This document shows positions 46,801-54,653 of a stretch of DNA of 64,000 nt, piece after piece. The position numbers and the translations under genes are program-made. The stretch lies in the NCBI GenBank assembly GCA_910587795.1, contig CAJUNH010000001.1, forward strand, positions 1-64,000, in the 5' to 3' direction. The stretch is from an uncultured Christensenellaceae bacterium. Its GTDB lineage: Bacteria > Bacillota > Clostridia > Christensenellales > CAG-314. How positions within the stretch are numbered: position 1 is the first letter of the stretch; every line of letters begins with the position of its first letter. Below the pieces are notes generated by a model. It saw only the letters and a list, made by a program, of their open reading frames with translations. It made no database searches and was not told the DNA's origin.

Positions 46801-49800
46801 TACTAACGCGGACAATATGCCTACGTTTATGATTAAAAAAGCGCCTCTAACGCTTTATGCTAATAATGTAACGGGCAACGTTCCTAATGCGTACGGCTTT
46901 ATTTACGGCACAGTAATTATCGACGAAAACGGCAAGGCGGTTTCCGGTATAACTTTGAATTACGAAGTTAAAGGATTGCAAAATAACGAAAGCATTACTG
47001 AACTGCTTGTTAAAAACAACCAGACGATTTCGTTTTCCATTAAAGGCGGCGACGGCAGCGATTATCAGGCATGGAAGAGCGGCGTAGGCAATTACAGTGT
47101 GTCGATTGATAAGTTAAACGATTTTGAAAATTACGATTTAAGCATTGCCGATAACTACAAGTCCGCAAACCTTGTAATTAATCCGCGGCCGATTAACGTA
47201 AGCACGGTAAATCAAGAATTTGACTGGGACGGAACGGACTATCACGGAGGTAAGTGGGGTAAAGCTCACAATGCCGAATTGACGTTTAGCGACGTTAACA
47301 GTATTGCGGTTGATTTGAACAATATTATCAATAAAATTTACAGACCTAAATATGCTAACCTTGTTTACAATACCAAGGCAAGCGAAGGTCAAACTGCAGG
47401 AAAGGCTCCCACAAAAGTAGGCGAGTACAGCGTTACGGTAACTTTAACCGATACAAACTATGTATTTGCAAACAGTGCAAAATCGTTTACAATCCAAAAT
47501 TATAAAATTACTCAAAAAGTAATATTCGAAGATAATTTGGGTTGGTACAAAACGTCCATACGCGAAGTGGACGGCGAGGACTTTGACGGCTTTAACAGTA
47601 TCAATAATTATATTAACGATATAATGGAAGTTGTTATGTTTACATTTATGCCGTCGGGCGAAAGCGGTTCTAAGGTTATCGATTTAGGTAATGCCGAAAC
47701 CGAAAACACTTACTACTTTGACGGTCAAAGACTGTCTATTAATGCAAACGGCAGAGGTAAATACGAGGTTAGATTTAAGCTTAGAAGTTCTGCAACGGCT
47801 AACTACGTATTTAACAGCAGTAACGATACGTATATTGTAAGTTCGTTTATTATCACGGCGTCTAAAATTACTATGACGCTTACCGTAGAAGACTGGACTT
47901 ACAGCGAAACGCCTAATTCTCCCGTTGTAAAAATTAACGGTACGCCCGATAATAACGTAAAATTGTCGTACGCAAGAGTAACCGAAACCGATTTGGATAT
48001 TATCGGCAGCTTTTACGGCAAAGAGTTTGGCAGTATCGACAGTTTGAAAATAGGCGCGTTTGCTCCCATCGGTTCTGTAACGTTTAACGCAGGCTATTAT
48101 GTAGTACGCGCAGAATACAGCGGAACTTACGTAAACGACGACGGAGAAACTGTTGAAGTAAACGAAAGACTGTATTTTGTGTTTAGAATAGATACGTTTA
48201 AAGTTGCCGCTCCGCAAGAAACGGTTGGCGGATACGTATTTAACGGCGGCGAACAATCTCTGTCTATCGAATTTGATTCGCGTTACGTGCGCGCCGAATA
48301 CGAAGGACACGCAGGCACAAGCAGCAGCGGTATAATCGTTTACGCAACGGATGCGGACACATATACGGTAAGATTTACGCTTATTGATACCGACAATTAC
48401 GAATGGGTTGGCGGCGGCACTCAAGAGCATACTCTTTTGTGGACTATCGGCGTAGACGATGCAGTTAACGGCGTTATAACTGTTGAGAGCGACGGATATG
48501 AGGCTACGTACAGTAAAGTGGAAAATGCGATTGCGCGCGATACCGTTACAGTTAAGGACGGTTACGACGGATATTTAAGTATGTCTTGGGCAAAGGATGA
48601 AGGACAGCGGCCGGAGAGCATTACGGGCTGGAACAATGGACTGCCTTCTAACGTAGGCGGCTATTTTATCAAGTTTACGCTTACCAACAACGGAAAGAAT
48701 TATACCGATAAAATTGCTTACGGCAAGTTGCATATCGACCCGTTGGAAATCAAGGCGGTTGCAAGCGGAAGTATTATTTACGGCGACGGTTGGAATACGG
48801 CTAAATTAAGTTATAAAGTCGAAGGCTTACAGTTCGGCGACAGGTACGAGGCTGACGAAAACGTTAGAATTATGCATGCCGACGAAAACTACGGTGTATT
48901 GCAGGCTGGACAAGAGTATTATGTTGTGCTTGACTCCGTAGACGGAATTGCCAAAGGACTTGACGCAGGCGCTAACTACATTATTAAAGCAGAAGCGGGA
49001 CTTTTGGAGGTTAAGCAGCGCGATATAACAATCAATATCGGTAATTTTACTTCTCAATACGGTATGGAAATCGACTTAAACAAAGTTGACGTAATAGACG
49101 TGGACAAGAAACTGATTGCAGGCGACAGTCTTAACTTAAATCTTTACACTAATATTAGCGACGGAGACGGAATTGGCGGTTACATCATTAACGCAGCTTA
49201 CGATAACGGTAACTACAACGTAACTGTCAACCCCGGTACGTACACAGTAACCGAACGTCGTATAAGGATCGAACTTGACGTAAGGAACGGAATATATAAA
49301 GATCTTGAAGCGAAAGTTGTAATCAAAAGCGTATTTGACGATAGCGATAACAACGTCAACATCAAGGACTGGGTAGAACAACAGGGACTTGTACTTTCTA
49401 TTAATTACAGAGGTACGATTAATAAGGATAACGCCGCATACGATAGCGATAAGATTCCTACTCAAGCAGGAAGCTACACTGCAACGGTGCGCGGTACAAA
49501 CAACCGTAACTTTATTATCGTTGGAGAGCCTTTCGTATCCTTTGTGGTTAGCAAGAAAGAGGTTGACGGCTCGTTAATTAAAATTGCAAACCAGACGTAT
49601 ACGGGCAAGGCGTTGACTCCTGTACTCGACAGCGGCGAATTTATTGCGGAGTACGGCGACGGCATTTACGAAGTACTGGATTACAGCGAATTTATCAACG
49701 CAAAGACTCATACCGTAAGATTGCAAATTAAAGATTTTGATAACTACAAGTGGAAGTCGGTGGAAATTGCCGAGCGCGAAATAAGCTTTACTATTGACAA

Positions 49801-50746
49801 AGCGGACAACGCTTTAATAAGCGATATCGTAATAGCAGGCTGGGCGTACGGCGATTACAGCATTGCAAACAATCTTCCCGTTGCAACGGTTAAGTTCGGT
49901 CAAAGCGAAATAATCTTTATGTACAGCAATTCTCGCGACGGCGTTTACGTTTCGGGTGCACCCGAAACGGGCATTGTAGGCGAATACTGGGTAAAGGTAG
50001 CTGTACCTGCAACGGATAACTACAACGTATTTTCAAGCAGTCCTGTTAAGTTTAATATCACCAAAAAAGCCCTTGTTAAACCTACTCTTACGATAATTAA
50101 CGAAGGCGAAGGTCAAAACAATGTGTATACTGGTAAACAGTTGACGGCGGCTATTGTCGGTTACGATATGAGCCGTATGAACCTTACCTATGATGATATT
50201 AACGTAAGCGGCGGACAAATTATTGCAAGGGCTACCGATGCGGGTACTTATACAATTAAACTTTCTATTGCCGATGCACATAACTATTGTTGGCAGGGAA
50301 CAGACGATAACGAAATTGCTCTTATTTGGGTTATTTCTCCTAAGGCAATAGCTAAACCTACGGCTAATACCGATAGATTTATGGTAAACGGTCAAATTCT
50401 TACCTATATTCCCGAAGGATTTGACGAGGAAACTATGACGATAAGCGGTAACCAAACGGCATACGGCGGAGAATTTAAAGTAACGGTAGGACTTAAAGAT
50501 ACTGCAAACTATGTTTGGGCAGAAGGAGGAACGGACGACTTTACGTTTGACTGGCAGGTAATAGGTATAAATACGGTGTTCTACATTATATCGGGAGTAC
50601 TTGGCGGAGCAAGCGTTGCGGCGTTGACTTTTGTCGGAGTGCAGTTCCTGCTTGACCGCCGCAGAAAGCGTTTGATAGACCTTGCCATAGACGCACGGTC
50701 GAAAGCGGACGCATATGCAGCTAATAACAAAGGAGGTAAAAAATAA
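37889..50746 (+). CDS. Giant MBG-repeat surface protein, 4285 residues
   Basis: A 12.9-kb open frame without interruption. AGGAGG lies just before ATG 37889. The N-terminus is basic and has one hydrophobic segment (about residues 18-40), a signal peptide or anchor. Nearly all the rest is a chain of beta-strand repeats of roughly 75-95 residues with recurring YG-D/YNGK openings (for example TYGDGVPAEFKYNA), 'AGTYTV' closings and 'NYNVT/NYKW' links, as in MBG-type immunoglobulin-like domains of bacterial adhesins. The C-terminus has one membrane segment (about 4231-4255) followed by a basic tail (DRRRKRLIDLAIDARSKADA). There is no LPXTG motif. This implies a membrane-anchored extracellular fibre. 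Ligand unknown. Its stop overlaps the next start. Confidence 0.85.
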   Translation: MATKTGHKLSNRKLTLTLLVSLLAVVLIAVIVFGAVQFAQGAGEPYNHITAELKADKTVYGDYTATTIKNALNVVGYANENDEGGFTLGADDYDVSFSHGGDVLGAEACDIIVTSKGADGKTYTVLSTDYTVTPAEITANVIVPDYTLKGNYYVDGQGYDAFVQGMTKAEVQQRLAVELVSSNPDTPKVIKTFADGVTWTDETAVPNVFGDAGGTTNLAVDISLTYTYGDTGVYTANATINFNTLHEFALALGQNGGISWQQPSGLSSKTTVDSLLTTLQGYVYIAYNNGALSHDPINIRESLLNTGIIGITAQSLINGSEGHKYDKVIEIPHRTNTDIKPLVLSLTGIKYDNPDEVLNKIQSDSYTGSIIRPTYLMRDQEARSAELDYGGLFISAYYGDEESKIYVTDLLANGKAVSNLQYFVNDTVSTVLTKQVNKITFNLDSYSFSGGVFVSSIAATRPTMTFDKETVDFSETLSTKIEGLVTDDALGDNMVLTPPSGVTLQDDGSYKFSQGGVYIFKVTFAKGDDSDFYWAANGGGALTADNKTVEYVITVTGAELDLELNNFPQSIQYGNGEPNFNLVGTVEGSPSMGMTGLSDRIKADTPVFDDDNPNMSLKTAPRYRVVYTGTYISVGKDGTETTVEYTDKYNFPTERGEYTVTIETEPTSYYKKASVAKDFKIEQRQISLDSVSIPSQVFDKTKSYNIPDADGNFTAGAGVINLFDSGITVNGLASSDTVSTVMRASWADNDTSNRIHKGDYTIEFVIKNRNYKWTDDSASKTAQFSITARQLSYDLSQSGMTYGEDLPAASVTNDSSLNGYVTLKAVYKDSKGNVIADIPNFANGELWQAGTYTVEYSVDGYETGVTSADVICPVKTASFTVEQKSITDLAFNGSGGTYSGSDYTFTVGGWNADGTSMGILASDITVDGAADVSKVLTITAEGKLLTDNTTAVTTNIAIDYNSGKITVRDAGTYKFAVNIVNGNYKWAAAYNVDKTVIIDQAEYVVVWKEDVSAPSFGDWTGKTISYFYDNLAHYPLIQALQDDALTLTAEFYTDENCTKAINKEDIVASGTYYVKITNAEGKPFVAADGETLPAYSQIVNYKAPDSSKLKNSFTIASAGLDKPQLDSALDGVSGSNVTVVYNGKNVDIETFIENYEEDYLLGTGESVISKLAFTYKVGEDTVTEHKNVKTYTVLVAPTGNFEWKNGADEESKREAVSFTIQITPRVVEILWTNLSTVYGTAATTETEILNKCDGDNVQADIAYYAGKGQTSGTVVEPGNAGFYTAFADVLKNNAEGNYTLNGHKDYITVSGNNQLVATVDYIVEKQSVKHTDKAVFDGQFNGSVQNEIFNGFNKIINGVVIATLSGIIPKEWFDVKDRDKTLTLGTDSLFDVSTGTFTYFNAGVYSVSFEITDKTNYYWDNTDNSKDFDNNGVYTYSWDNFASVSRMEISSPKLGSSRAMEKEKSITDLSTILTKSLANGVTYSVMYGLYNVDGNDYGNADSSTQVGGGFDGTTAEIGQYFALLQMDAEFAFNYVWKVDYDNSDNTGYYGDGYILPKHEGEGVYRLVYTREHGSAVYLRYAITASQLNVDFLIGSFDGVTHGYMFGANGYALGDNVIADPLSREKFITLGGDDKNIIINNGDGITIEYTFTRTDNGIDTLTDTDLVNSLPWFYGSYSVKIDVKFVREDLHQQYQDLSFNKTFTVTQRPVEVIWDLDGAAATDNGIVTTYNGTERNVKATVTNMPKKDAADLTAAPTVSVKYLVGSNIVTPVNAKEYTVKIDAISGCSDMTVNDTQVCTLTINKLDVSIVANGNADDKHIYGDYDKKLSWDYANGSNRFYQNTDGVDHSKGIVIQLLKDSHNYASSLAPVGEYTVKLVWSAAAAEYKDNYNLTVENATYYIVPRPITVTFNSGLTAVYGTDTFNLYDGIASVLPDSSCGAVDAAGNIKALVGGSTNQSVFDLSAKLTVDGTTYVLAQYSPVGGYTITGTEIDGNYSVTFVNAAGDGTTGLYTVGNADIEDIDIGVYGGIYNGKDNNLLAEYTAKTVNGGAAPDRIIWEYSKTNDGNWTAYISDGKEFTVKNVADSGKYYIRISADNHNPEVVEVTCKISKKDVTITPSMSVMFGEKDPTSAGADGGCYNAELQYLINPEGSNIRYGIDGLVNGESINNIGLNGTFSYATNYVQGTSGVNDSCALTFNVGTLNSPNYNFIGGVGVLTVTKLPFNVIINDKSDYYGESELNNDGTVRVPLDYSGVMLPDSTYTGEQLTLDDLEIGAYDDIFVLSTTAYQNGITNSVGKYDIICSAKTGMDVNYDVDYSKGTFEIKQAANTISGFAFENGYQYTSVNGITNAAWTYGPYSASSHLLGYNANGDQRITEPTARFNEDAAIKFAVNLYYGQTLKNEQPFTSVKELFDALNASTFGAGIYRIEVTLEGTANYGDVTAEWYFEVDKKEITFKAEDITLTYGDGVPAEFKYNAIGLVNGDTTEAILADYLVEGKLPAYFGTLYKAGSTAAVTYGITYNNTTVPALDNYVVAANGFVDGTITVNKRVVTITIDNKENTYNLQHLDELGNVVPEAAQTLTFKIVGNTLFYNVNAPQNGEYNNDNQKIIVLVTEALTGKNGIKTNDVVIVNGQVSGYAIYARFVGDCGNDYVIEFSDCSFDSDSDNAITQDGKHNAGLYKINQGNLSINDEGVWYNDGNADNKNEKRLYTGVANFYKASVEGDSSLEITFTYSKLVGGKWQAWDQANIIGVGTYKATARCTSNNYTAGTTNYEFTISQATLTLTANTGAWVHFGTDLSSGTLGAGNRFSGFGYTAYSDIIVESVYLNYLADNQVKFITPGYGVNTAAESANCFIEPQCAGNDNIKIETNRAPLEIRKRTVSVTILGYDNGNGEYSWCYYKGVNSLTNAELVSKFNSNIESFIQLNDNDTFGASGNKRGNLGVSLALPGNAINYHEDGYQLQLTLDDCNYDVTVTNADNMPTFMIKKAPLTLYANNVTGNVPNAYGFIYGTVIIDENGKAVSGITLNYEVKGLQNNESITELLVKNNQTISFSIKGGDGSDYQAWKSGVGNYSVSIDKLNDFENYDLSIADNYKSANLVINPRPINVSTVNQEFDWDGTDYHGGKWGKAHNAELTFSDVNSIAVDLNNIINKIYRPKYANLVYNTKASEGQTAGKAPTKVGEYSVTVTLTDTNYVFANSAKSFTIQNYKITQKVIFEDNLGWYKTSIREVDGEDFDGFNSINNYINDIMEVVMFTFMPSGESGSKVIDLGNAETENTYYFDGQRLSINANGRGKYEVRFKLRSSATANYVFNSSNDTYIVSSFIITASKITMTLTVEDWTYSETPNSPVVKINGTPDNNVKLSYARVTETDLDIIGSFYGKEFGSIDSLKIGAFAPIGSVTFNAGYYVVRAEYSGTYVNDDGETVEVNERLYFVFRIDTFKVAAPQETVGGYVFNGGEQSLSIEFDSRYVRAEYEGHAGTSSSGIIVYATDADTYTVRFTLIDTDNYEWVGGGTQEHTLLWTIGVDDAVNGVITVESDGYEATYSKVENAIARDTVTVKDGYDGYLSMSWAKDEGQRPESITGWNNGLPSNVGGYFIKFTLTNNGKNYTDKIAYGKLHIDPLEIKAVASGSIIYGDGWNTAKLSYKVEGLQFGDRYEADENVRIMHADENYGVLQAGQEYYVVLDSVDGIAKGLDAGANYIIKAEAGLLEVKQRDITINIGNFTSQYGMEIDLNKVDVIDVDKKLIAGDSLNLNLYTNISDGDGIGGYIINAAYDNGNYNVTVNPGTYTVTERRIRIELDVRNGIYKDLEAKVVIKSVFDDSDNNVNIKDWVEQQGLVLSINYRGTINKDNAAYDSDKIPTQAGSYTATVRGTNNRNFIIVGEPFVSFVVSKKEVDGSLIKIANQTYTGKALTPVLDSGEFIAEYGDGIYEVLDYSEFINAKTHTVRLQIKDFDNYKWKSVEIAEREISFTIDKADNALISDIVIAGWAYGDYSIANNLPVATVKFGQSEIIFMYSNSRDGVYVSGAPETGIVGEYWVKVAVPATDNYNVFSSSPVKFNITKKALVKPTLTIINEGEGQNNVYTGKQLTAAIVGYDMSRMNLTYDDINVSGGQIIARATDAGTYTIKLSIADAHNYCWQGTDDNEIALIWVISPKAIAKPTANTDRFMVNGQILTYIPEGFDEETMTISGNQTAYGGEFKVTVGLKDTANYVWAEGGTDDFTFDWQVIGINTVFYIISGVLGGASVAALTFVGVQFLLDRRRKRLIDLAIDARSKADAYAANNKGGKK

Positions 50747-52419
50747 TGATTTTATTTAATATTTTGTCAGTTATGTTAATGCCCCCTTGGCAGTTGGTTG
50801 TAGTAATTTTACTTAGCGTGTTGTTTATAGCAGCGGTTGCAGGTAACATCTTGTTGTACTTTTATCTGCGTAACCGCGGTGCGCGTAAGTTATGCACACA
50901 TCAGCTGCAAAATAAACGCGACGAGCTTTTGCAACAGCTTAATCTTCTTAGAGCCGGCGAATTTGTCGGCTTTGAGGAGAACGAAGAGGAAGAAGAACTT
51001 GAAGTAGACGAGATGCTTTTAGTCGACGAAGAGGAAGACGATGACGACGATGAGGAAAAAGAACAACTACCGATCGACCGTCACAGCGTAGGCGTTGTAA
51101 CGCAGGAAGAAGTTGACGAAACAATGGACGCCGAGATTTTGTATGTGGAAAGGACGTCTGCCAAAATGCGCGATAAACTTGGACTTATCGACCGTGAGTA
51201 TGATAAGAAGCGTTACTATGTGCGCTATTCGATGGGTTTTGAAGCAAAATTACGCTGTTCTGCCGACGATGTAAAAGATCGTTACGTTGAGTTGATGAAC
51301 GAAATAGCTTCCTATGCGGGATTGAAAGTTAAAGGCAGTTACCGTCAGCAACGTATCTTTAAGGGACGCAAGACCTTGGGTTTGTTAATGTTTCGCGGTA
51401 AAACTTTGTGCATTGCGTTAGCGCTTAATCCGGCCGATTACGAGGAAACAAAATTCCGCGGGATAGATAAGTCGGGCAGCCGCCGTTTTGAAAAAACTCC
51501 CATGCTTTTGAAAATTACATCTCAACGTAAACTGGAATATGTAAAATATTTGCTTATTCAGCTTGCCGAGATAAACACAATAATGTTGGCGGTAAATCAC
51601 GAAACGCTTACGTTTGATTTAACGGAAAAAACGCGCGAAGAGTTGTACTTGGAAAACAAATTGCAAATTGCGGTATTGGGCGAAGTACCCGATAGCGTAC
51701 CTTACGAAGAACCCGAGTTGTACGACGAGGAGGAACCGGACGAGGACGACGAAGAAAACGGCGTAAATATAGAAGAATTTAAGCGGTACAACCGCAGTTA
51801 TACCGCGCGTATAATTCAGGCGGATGAGGAACTTAAAGCGCGCTATTCCGAAATCAAAAACCATATCGTATCTTACCGCGGCGTATTTAACAGTATCACA
51901 TGGAAACGCGAAGCGTTTTATGCAAACAAGCGCGATTGCTTCGCGACTTTTGCCGTTCGCGGTAAAACGCTGTGTTTATTTCTGTCGGCGCCTGCTTCCA
52001 GATTTGACGGTACAAAGTACAAGGTGGAAGACCGCACGCAGCAGGTGCGTAACGCCAAAATGCCTACGATGTTCCGCATTAAGAGTGACCGCGGCACAAA
52101 GTATGCAAAGGAACTTATCGACCTTGTAATGAGCGATAAAGGCGTTAAAATGAACGACGAATATAAGCCCGTAAATTACCGCCCAGCATATCGCTCTACG
52201 GAAAATTTAATCCGTAACGGTTATATACGTGTAAAAACAACGCAAGTAGTTGTGGAGGAACCGCTGCCTAAGGCAAAGAAACAAGCTGCGGCAACCACGG
52301 CAAAGACTCCTGTAAAAAAACGCAGCACATCTGTGCCAAAGACTAAAAATAACGTTACAAAAGAGAAAAAAGCAGTTGCGCCTAAAACAGAAAACGAAGT
52401 AACGACTGCTATAGAATAA
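50746..52419 (+). CDS. Membrane-anchored partner with duplicated unknown domain
   Basis: A 557-residue protein whose ATG shares a base with the giant gene's stop (TAATG), so translation is coupled. Residues about 12-40 form a membrane anchor with RNRGARK after it. A strongly acidic linker follows (about 78-108), then a domain of about 120 residues (about 150-275), a second acidic linker (about 310-335) and a second copy of the domain (about 345-470). Both copies share 'Y(S/T)A+.., F...K, RGKTLC(I/L)(A/F)L, K...F+I.S.RK..Y.K.L'. The tail is Lys/Thr/Ala-rich. The charge pattern puts the domains in the cytoplasm. Function unknown; similar domains occur in hypothetical clostridial proteins. Confidence 0.75.
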   Translation: MILFNILSVMLMPPWQLVVVILLSVLFIAAVAGNILLYFYLRNRGARKLCTHQLQNKRDELLQQLNLLRAGEFVGFEENEEEEELEVDEMLLVDEEEDDDDDEEKEQLPIDRHSVGVVTQEEVDETMDAEILYVERTSAKMRDKLGLIDREYDKKRYYVRYSMGFEAKLRCSADDVKDRYVELMNEIASYAGLKVKGSYRQQRIFKGRKTLGLLMFRGKTLCIALALNPADYEETKFRGIDKSGSRRFEKTPMLLKITSQRKLEYVKYLLIQLAEINTIMLAVNHETLTFDLTEKTREELYLENKLQIAVLGEVPDSVPYEEPELYDEEEPDEDDEENGVNIEEFKRYNRSYTARIIQADEELKARYSEIKNHIVSYRGVFNSITWKREAFYANKRDCFATFAVRGKTLCLFLSAPASRFDGTKYKVEDRTQQVRNAKMPTMFRIKSDRGTKYAKELIDLVMSDKGVKMNDEYKPVNYRPAYRSTENLIRNGYIRVKTTQVVVEEPLPKAKKQAAATTAKTPVKKRSTSVPKTKNNVTKEKKAVAPKTENEVTTAIE

Positions 52420-52570
52420 AATTATAATTGCATACAAAGAATAATTAACAACGTTATCTATAACTAACGGCTATTAATCGCTAGTTATTACATTGTATCA
52501 TGTTGACGGTAATGTATTGAGATAAATGTTGTTCAGATACGATATAAAAAAAAAGTAATGAAATAAGAAG

Positions 52571-52605
52571 TGTGTCCTGAAAAAAATTTTAGGACACGCT
52601 TTTTA
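52571..52605 (+). terminator. Intrinsic terminator of the giant-protein operon
   Basis: GTGTCCT at 52572-52578 pairs with AGGACAC at 52591-52597. AAAA/TTTT extends the stem inside and GCTTTTT follows. It lies 150 bp after the partner gene stop. Confidence 0.85.
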
Positions 52606-52892
52606 TATAAATATGATTTCTTATCAAAAAGAGTATTATTTCTTTGCATCACAAACAACTTGCGGGTTTATATTTTTTATATTATATAATAATCTTTAGT
52701 TGTAAAAACTTAACATTTACAAAAGTATTTGACGTATTTTTTGCAGTATTTTTTAAAAATTTTAAGTATTATATAAGCTTAAGGTTTTTTATGATTGTTG
52801 TATAAAATAAAAGTATCGGCACGCACCCAAAAGAAATGAGTATAACCGAATTAATTCTCTTTCATTGCAACTAACAAGTGAAGTTAGCGTTT

Positions 52893-52973
52893 AGCTATGG
52901 TAGCAAGACTTGAATCTGCGAATGACGGAGTCAGAAGTCCGCGCGGAATGGGCAGCCTAACCATTTAGCAACC
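52893..52973 (-). other. tRNA-Gln-like remnant or structured RNA
   Basis: Read on the minus strand, the segment CGGACTTCTGACTCCG (plus positions 52926-52941), followed by TCATTCG and a TTCAAGT T-loop (plus positions 52903-52919), closely resembles the anticodon arm to T arm of tRNA-Gln. The anticodon loop has one extra base, about ten bases are inserted before the anticodon stem, the T stem is imperfect and no normal acceptor stem closes. Outer segments GCTAAATGGTTAG and CTACCATAGC pair with bulges. It looks like a decayed tRNA or a tRNA-derived element. Confidence 0.4.
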
Positions 52974-53187
52974 AAAACAACCCCAAAACTGCCAATAATT
53001 ACCGCCTTTTCTAGTATTTTTTAACCATTTCGGCATTTTCGCCAACGATTTTCAATAAAAATGATGCGTAGGCGAAAACCAACATATTTATAACACAATT
53101 TCACTCCGTCGCATTTAGGTCGAAATTTGCCGATTTTTACCATAAAAAGAGCCTATTTTCAGTAATTTTGATAGGTGCAAAGAGTAA

Positions 53188-53224
53188 TAAGAGCAAGGAC
53201 GAAACAAAAGACCTTGCTCTTTTG
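53188..53224 (+). terminator. Intrinsic terminator
   Basis: AAGAGCAAGG at 53189-53198 pairs perfectly with CCTTGCTCTT at 53212-53221, ending in TTTT. No gene immediately upstream is recognised, so it may serve a lost gene or the remnant region. It lies 118 bp before the MATE gene. Confidence 0.7.
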
Positions 53225-53341
53225 GTTATACTTTGGTACAATATGTCAAACAGTAATTTTCAAAATAAATTGTTAATGAATCAACCAAAATCATTAAGTC
53301 TCAGTTTAAGACGTTTTTTATTTTAAAGATGAGGAACAAAC

Positions 53342-54652
53342 ATGAAAGACAAGTTGAAACAACTTAAAAGTTTTAGTTGGCGTTTGTTTGCATCGCTTTG
53401 CGCTCTTGCGCTTATCCCTGCAATCTATCAAACGGTAAGAACTTTAATAATATCGTCCAGCGGTGAAAGTGGCGTGTTCGATATTATCGGACAAATGGAG
53501 TGGTTCGATTTAATCGACGAAACCCTGCGTGCGTTTCTTATTATTCCGCTTTATTCGGTCTTAAATAAACTATTGAAACACGACGAAGCGAACTTCGCAA
53601 AACACACGTTCAAAGTGGGCGTAATAGCATTTGCACTGTATACTTTGTTTTCTATCGGAGTTTTAATTTACGGTTCCGTTTTGGTGTCCGCAATGAATCC
53701 CGCGGAAGTTGATCTTGCTGTAACAAGTAGATATTTGCAACTGGAAACGGTTGCCTTTATGGTGGGCATTTTGCCGAACTTTTTCAACGTGGTTTTTGTA
53801 GTCGTGGGCAAGGACAAAAAGGTTTACATATTTTTAGGCGTACAAACGGTTTTGTCAATCATTGCGGATTTTCTGTTGATTCCGTCAATGGGAGTTTACG
53901 GAATAGCGGCTTCTAATATTATAGTAAACGCCTTGCTTGCCGTAGCAGGATTTTTGGTATTATATTTGCAAAAACTCATTAAACCTGCAAGGTATCACAA
54001 GAGCGACTTGCAGACGTTTAAGGAATGGGGCAAGGTTGGCGCATTTTCGGGCGCGCAACAATTTATCGACAATTTGATTTACGCCGTAATGATCGGTAAA
54101 ATGGTAAACATGGTTGCCGAACAAGGCAATTATTGGATAGCGAATAACTTTATTTGGGGTTGGATGCTTATACCTATAACGGCTTTAAGTGAGGTTATTC
54201 GCCACGATTGTAAAGACGGTTATCTTTCCTTAAAGCAATTTAATTACTACTTTATTGCCGCTTGCGTGGTCGCATTGTGGGCAATTACAATTCCGTTATG
54301 GCCTCCGTTCTATCGCTATGCAGAAGGACTCGAAAACGCGCATGAGATTTTCTTAATTACTGTAAAACTCGCGCCTTTCTATATTGCTTATGCGGGTTGC
54401 GCCATTATCGACAATTATTTTGTCGGCACAGGACACACGATATACAATGCAATAAATTCGCTGGTTGTAAACCTTGTGTATTATGGCATATTCTTCATTC
54501 TATATTTGACGAAAGCAATTACTTTTACAATGGACGTTATTATTTTAATGTTCGGTTTCGGTATGGTAGTGCATTTAATTATCTCAATAATTGAAGAAAG
54601 GGTTTTCTTCCGCAAGAGGGAGTTGAAAAAACGACAGGAGCATAACACTTAA
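53342..54652 (+). CDS. MATE family efflux transporter
   Basis: A 436-residue membrane protein with twelve hydrophobic segments in two similar halves. The first half includes LIIPLYSVLNKLLKHDEAN and DFLLIPSMGVYGIAASNIIVN, a typical MATE segment ('D.lLI...GV.GAA.AT'). The second half repeats the pattern (APFYIAYAGCAIIDNYFVGTG). MATE proteins export cationic drugs or metabolites using Na+ or H+ gradients; the substrate here is unknown. GATGAGGAAC precedes the ATG at 53342. Foreign helicase coding sequence begins directly after its stop. Confidence 0.85.
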   Translation: MKDKLKQLKSFSWRLFASLCALALIPAIYQTVRTLIISSSGESGVFDIIGQMEWFDLIDETLRAFLIIPLYSVLNKLLKHDEANFAKHTFKVGVIAFALYTLFSIGVLIYGSVLVSAMNPAEVDLAVTSRYLQLETVAFMVGILPNFFNVVFVVVGKDKKVYIFLGVQTVLSIIADFLLIPSMGVYGIAASNIIVNALLAVAGFLVLYLQKLIKPARYHKSDLQTFKEWGKVGAFSGAQQFIDNLIYAVMIGKMVNMVAEQGNYWIANNFIWGWMLIPITALSEVIRHDCKDGYLSLKQFNYYFIAACVVALWAITIPLWPPFYRYAEGLENAHEIFLITVKLAPFYIAYAGCAIIDNYFVGTGHTIYNAINSLVVNLVYYGIFFILYLTKAITFTMDVIILMFGFGMVVHLIISIIEERVFFRKRELKKRQEHNT

Positions 54653-54653
54653 A

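Larger units (their letters stand above)
52420..53341. other. Intergenic region with tRNA-like remnant and two terminators
   Basis: This 920-bp gap separates the surface locus from the accessory region. It contains a possible inverted-repeat relic near 52490-52550 (TTACATTGTATCATG and ATACGATATAA resemble the arms at 191-356), two intrinsic terminators and a tRNA-like sequence on the minus strand. The stretch 52975-53180 holds no gene I can support; the 40-codon minus-strand frame there has no ribosome site. Confidence 0.5.

Noticed and set aside
47684..48430. Long antisense frames within the giant gene (for example 248 codons here, 190 at 44396-44968)
   Set aside because: They lie opposite the continuous repeat-protein frame, show no ribosome sites and read as low-quality Tyr/Val/Arg-rich shadows of the sense codons.
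49000..50745. Sortase LPXTG anchor at the end of the giant protein
   Set aside because: No LPXTG-like motif; the C-terminus is a plain membrane segment with a basic tail.
52981..53160. 40-codon minus-strand frame MVKIGKFRPKCDGVKLCYKY...
   Set aside because: No ribosome site; sequence not recognisable as a protein family.
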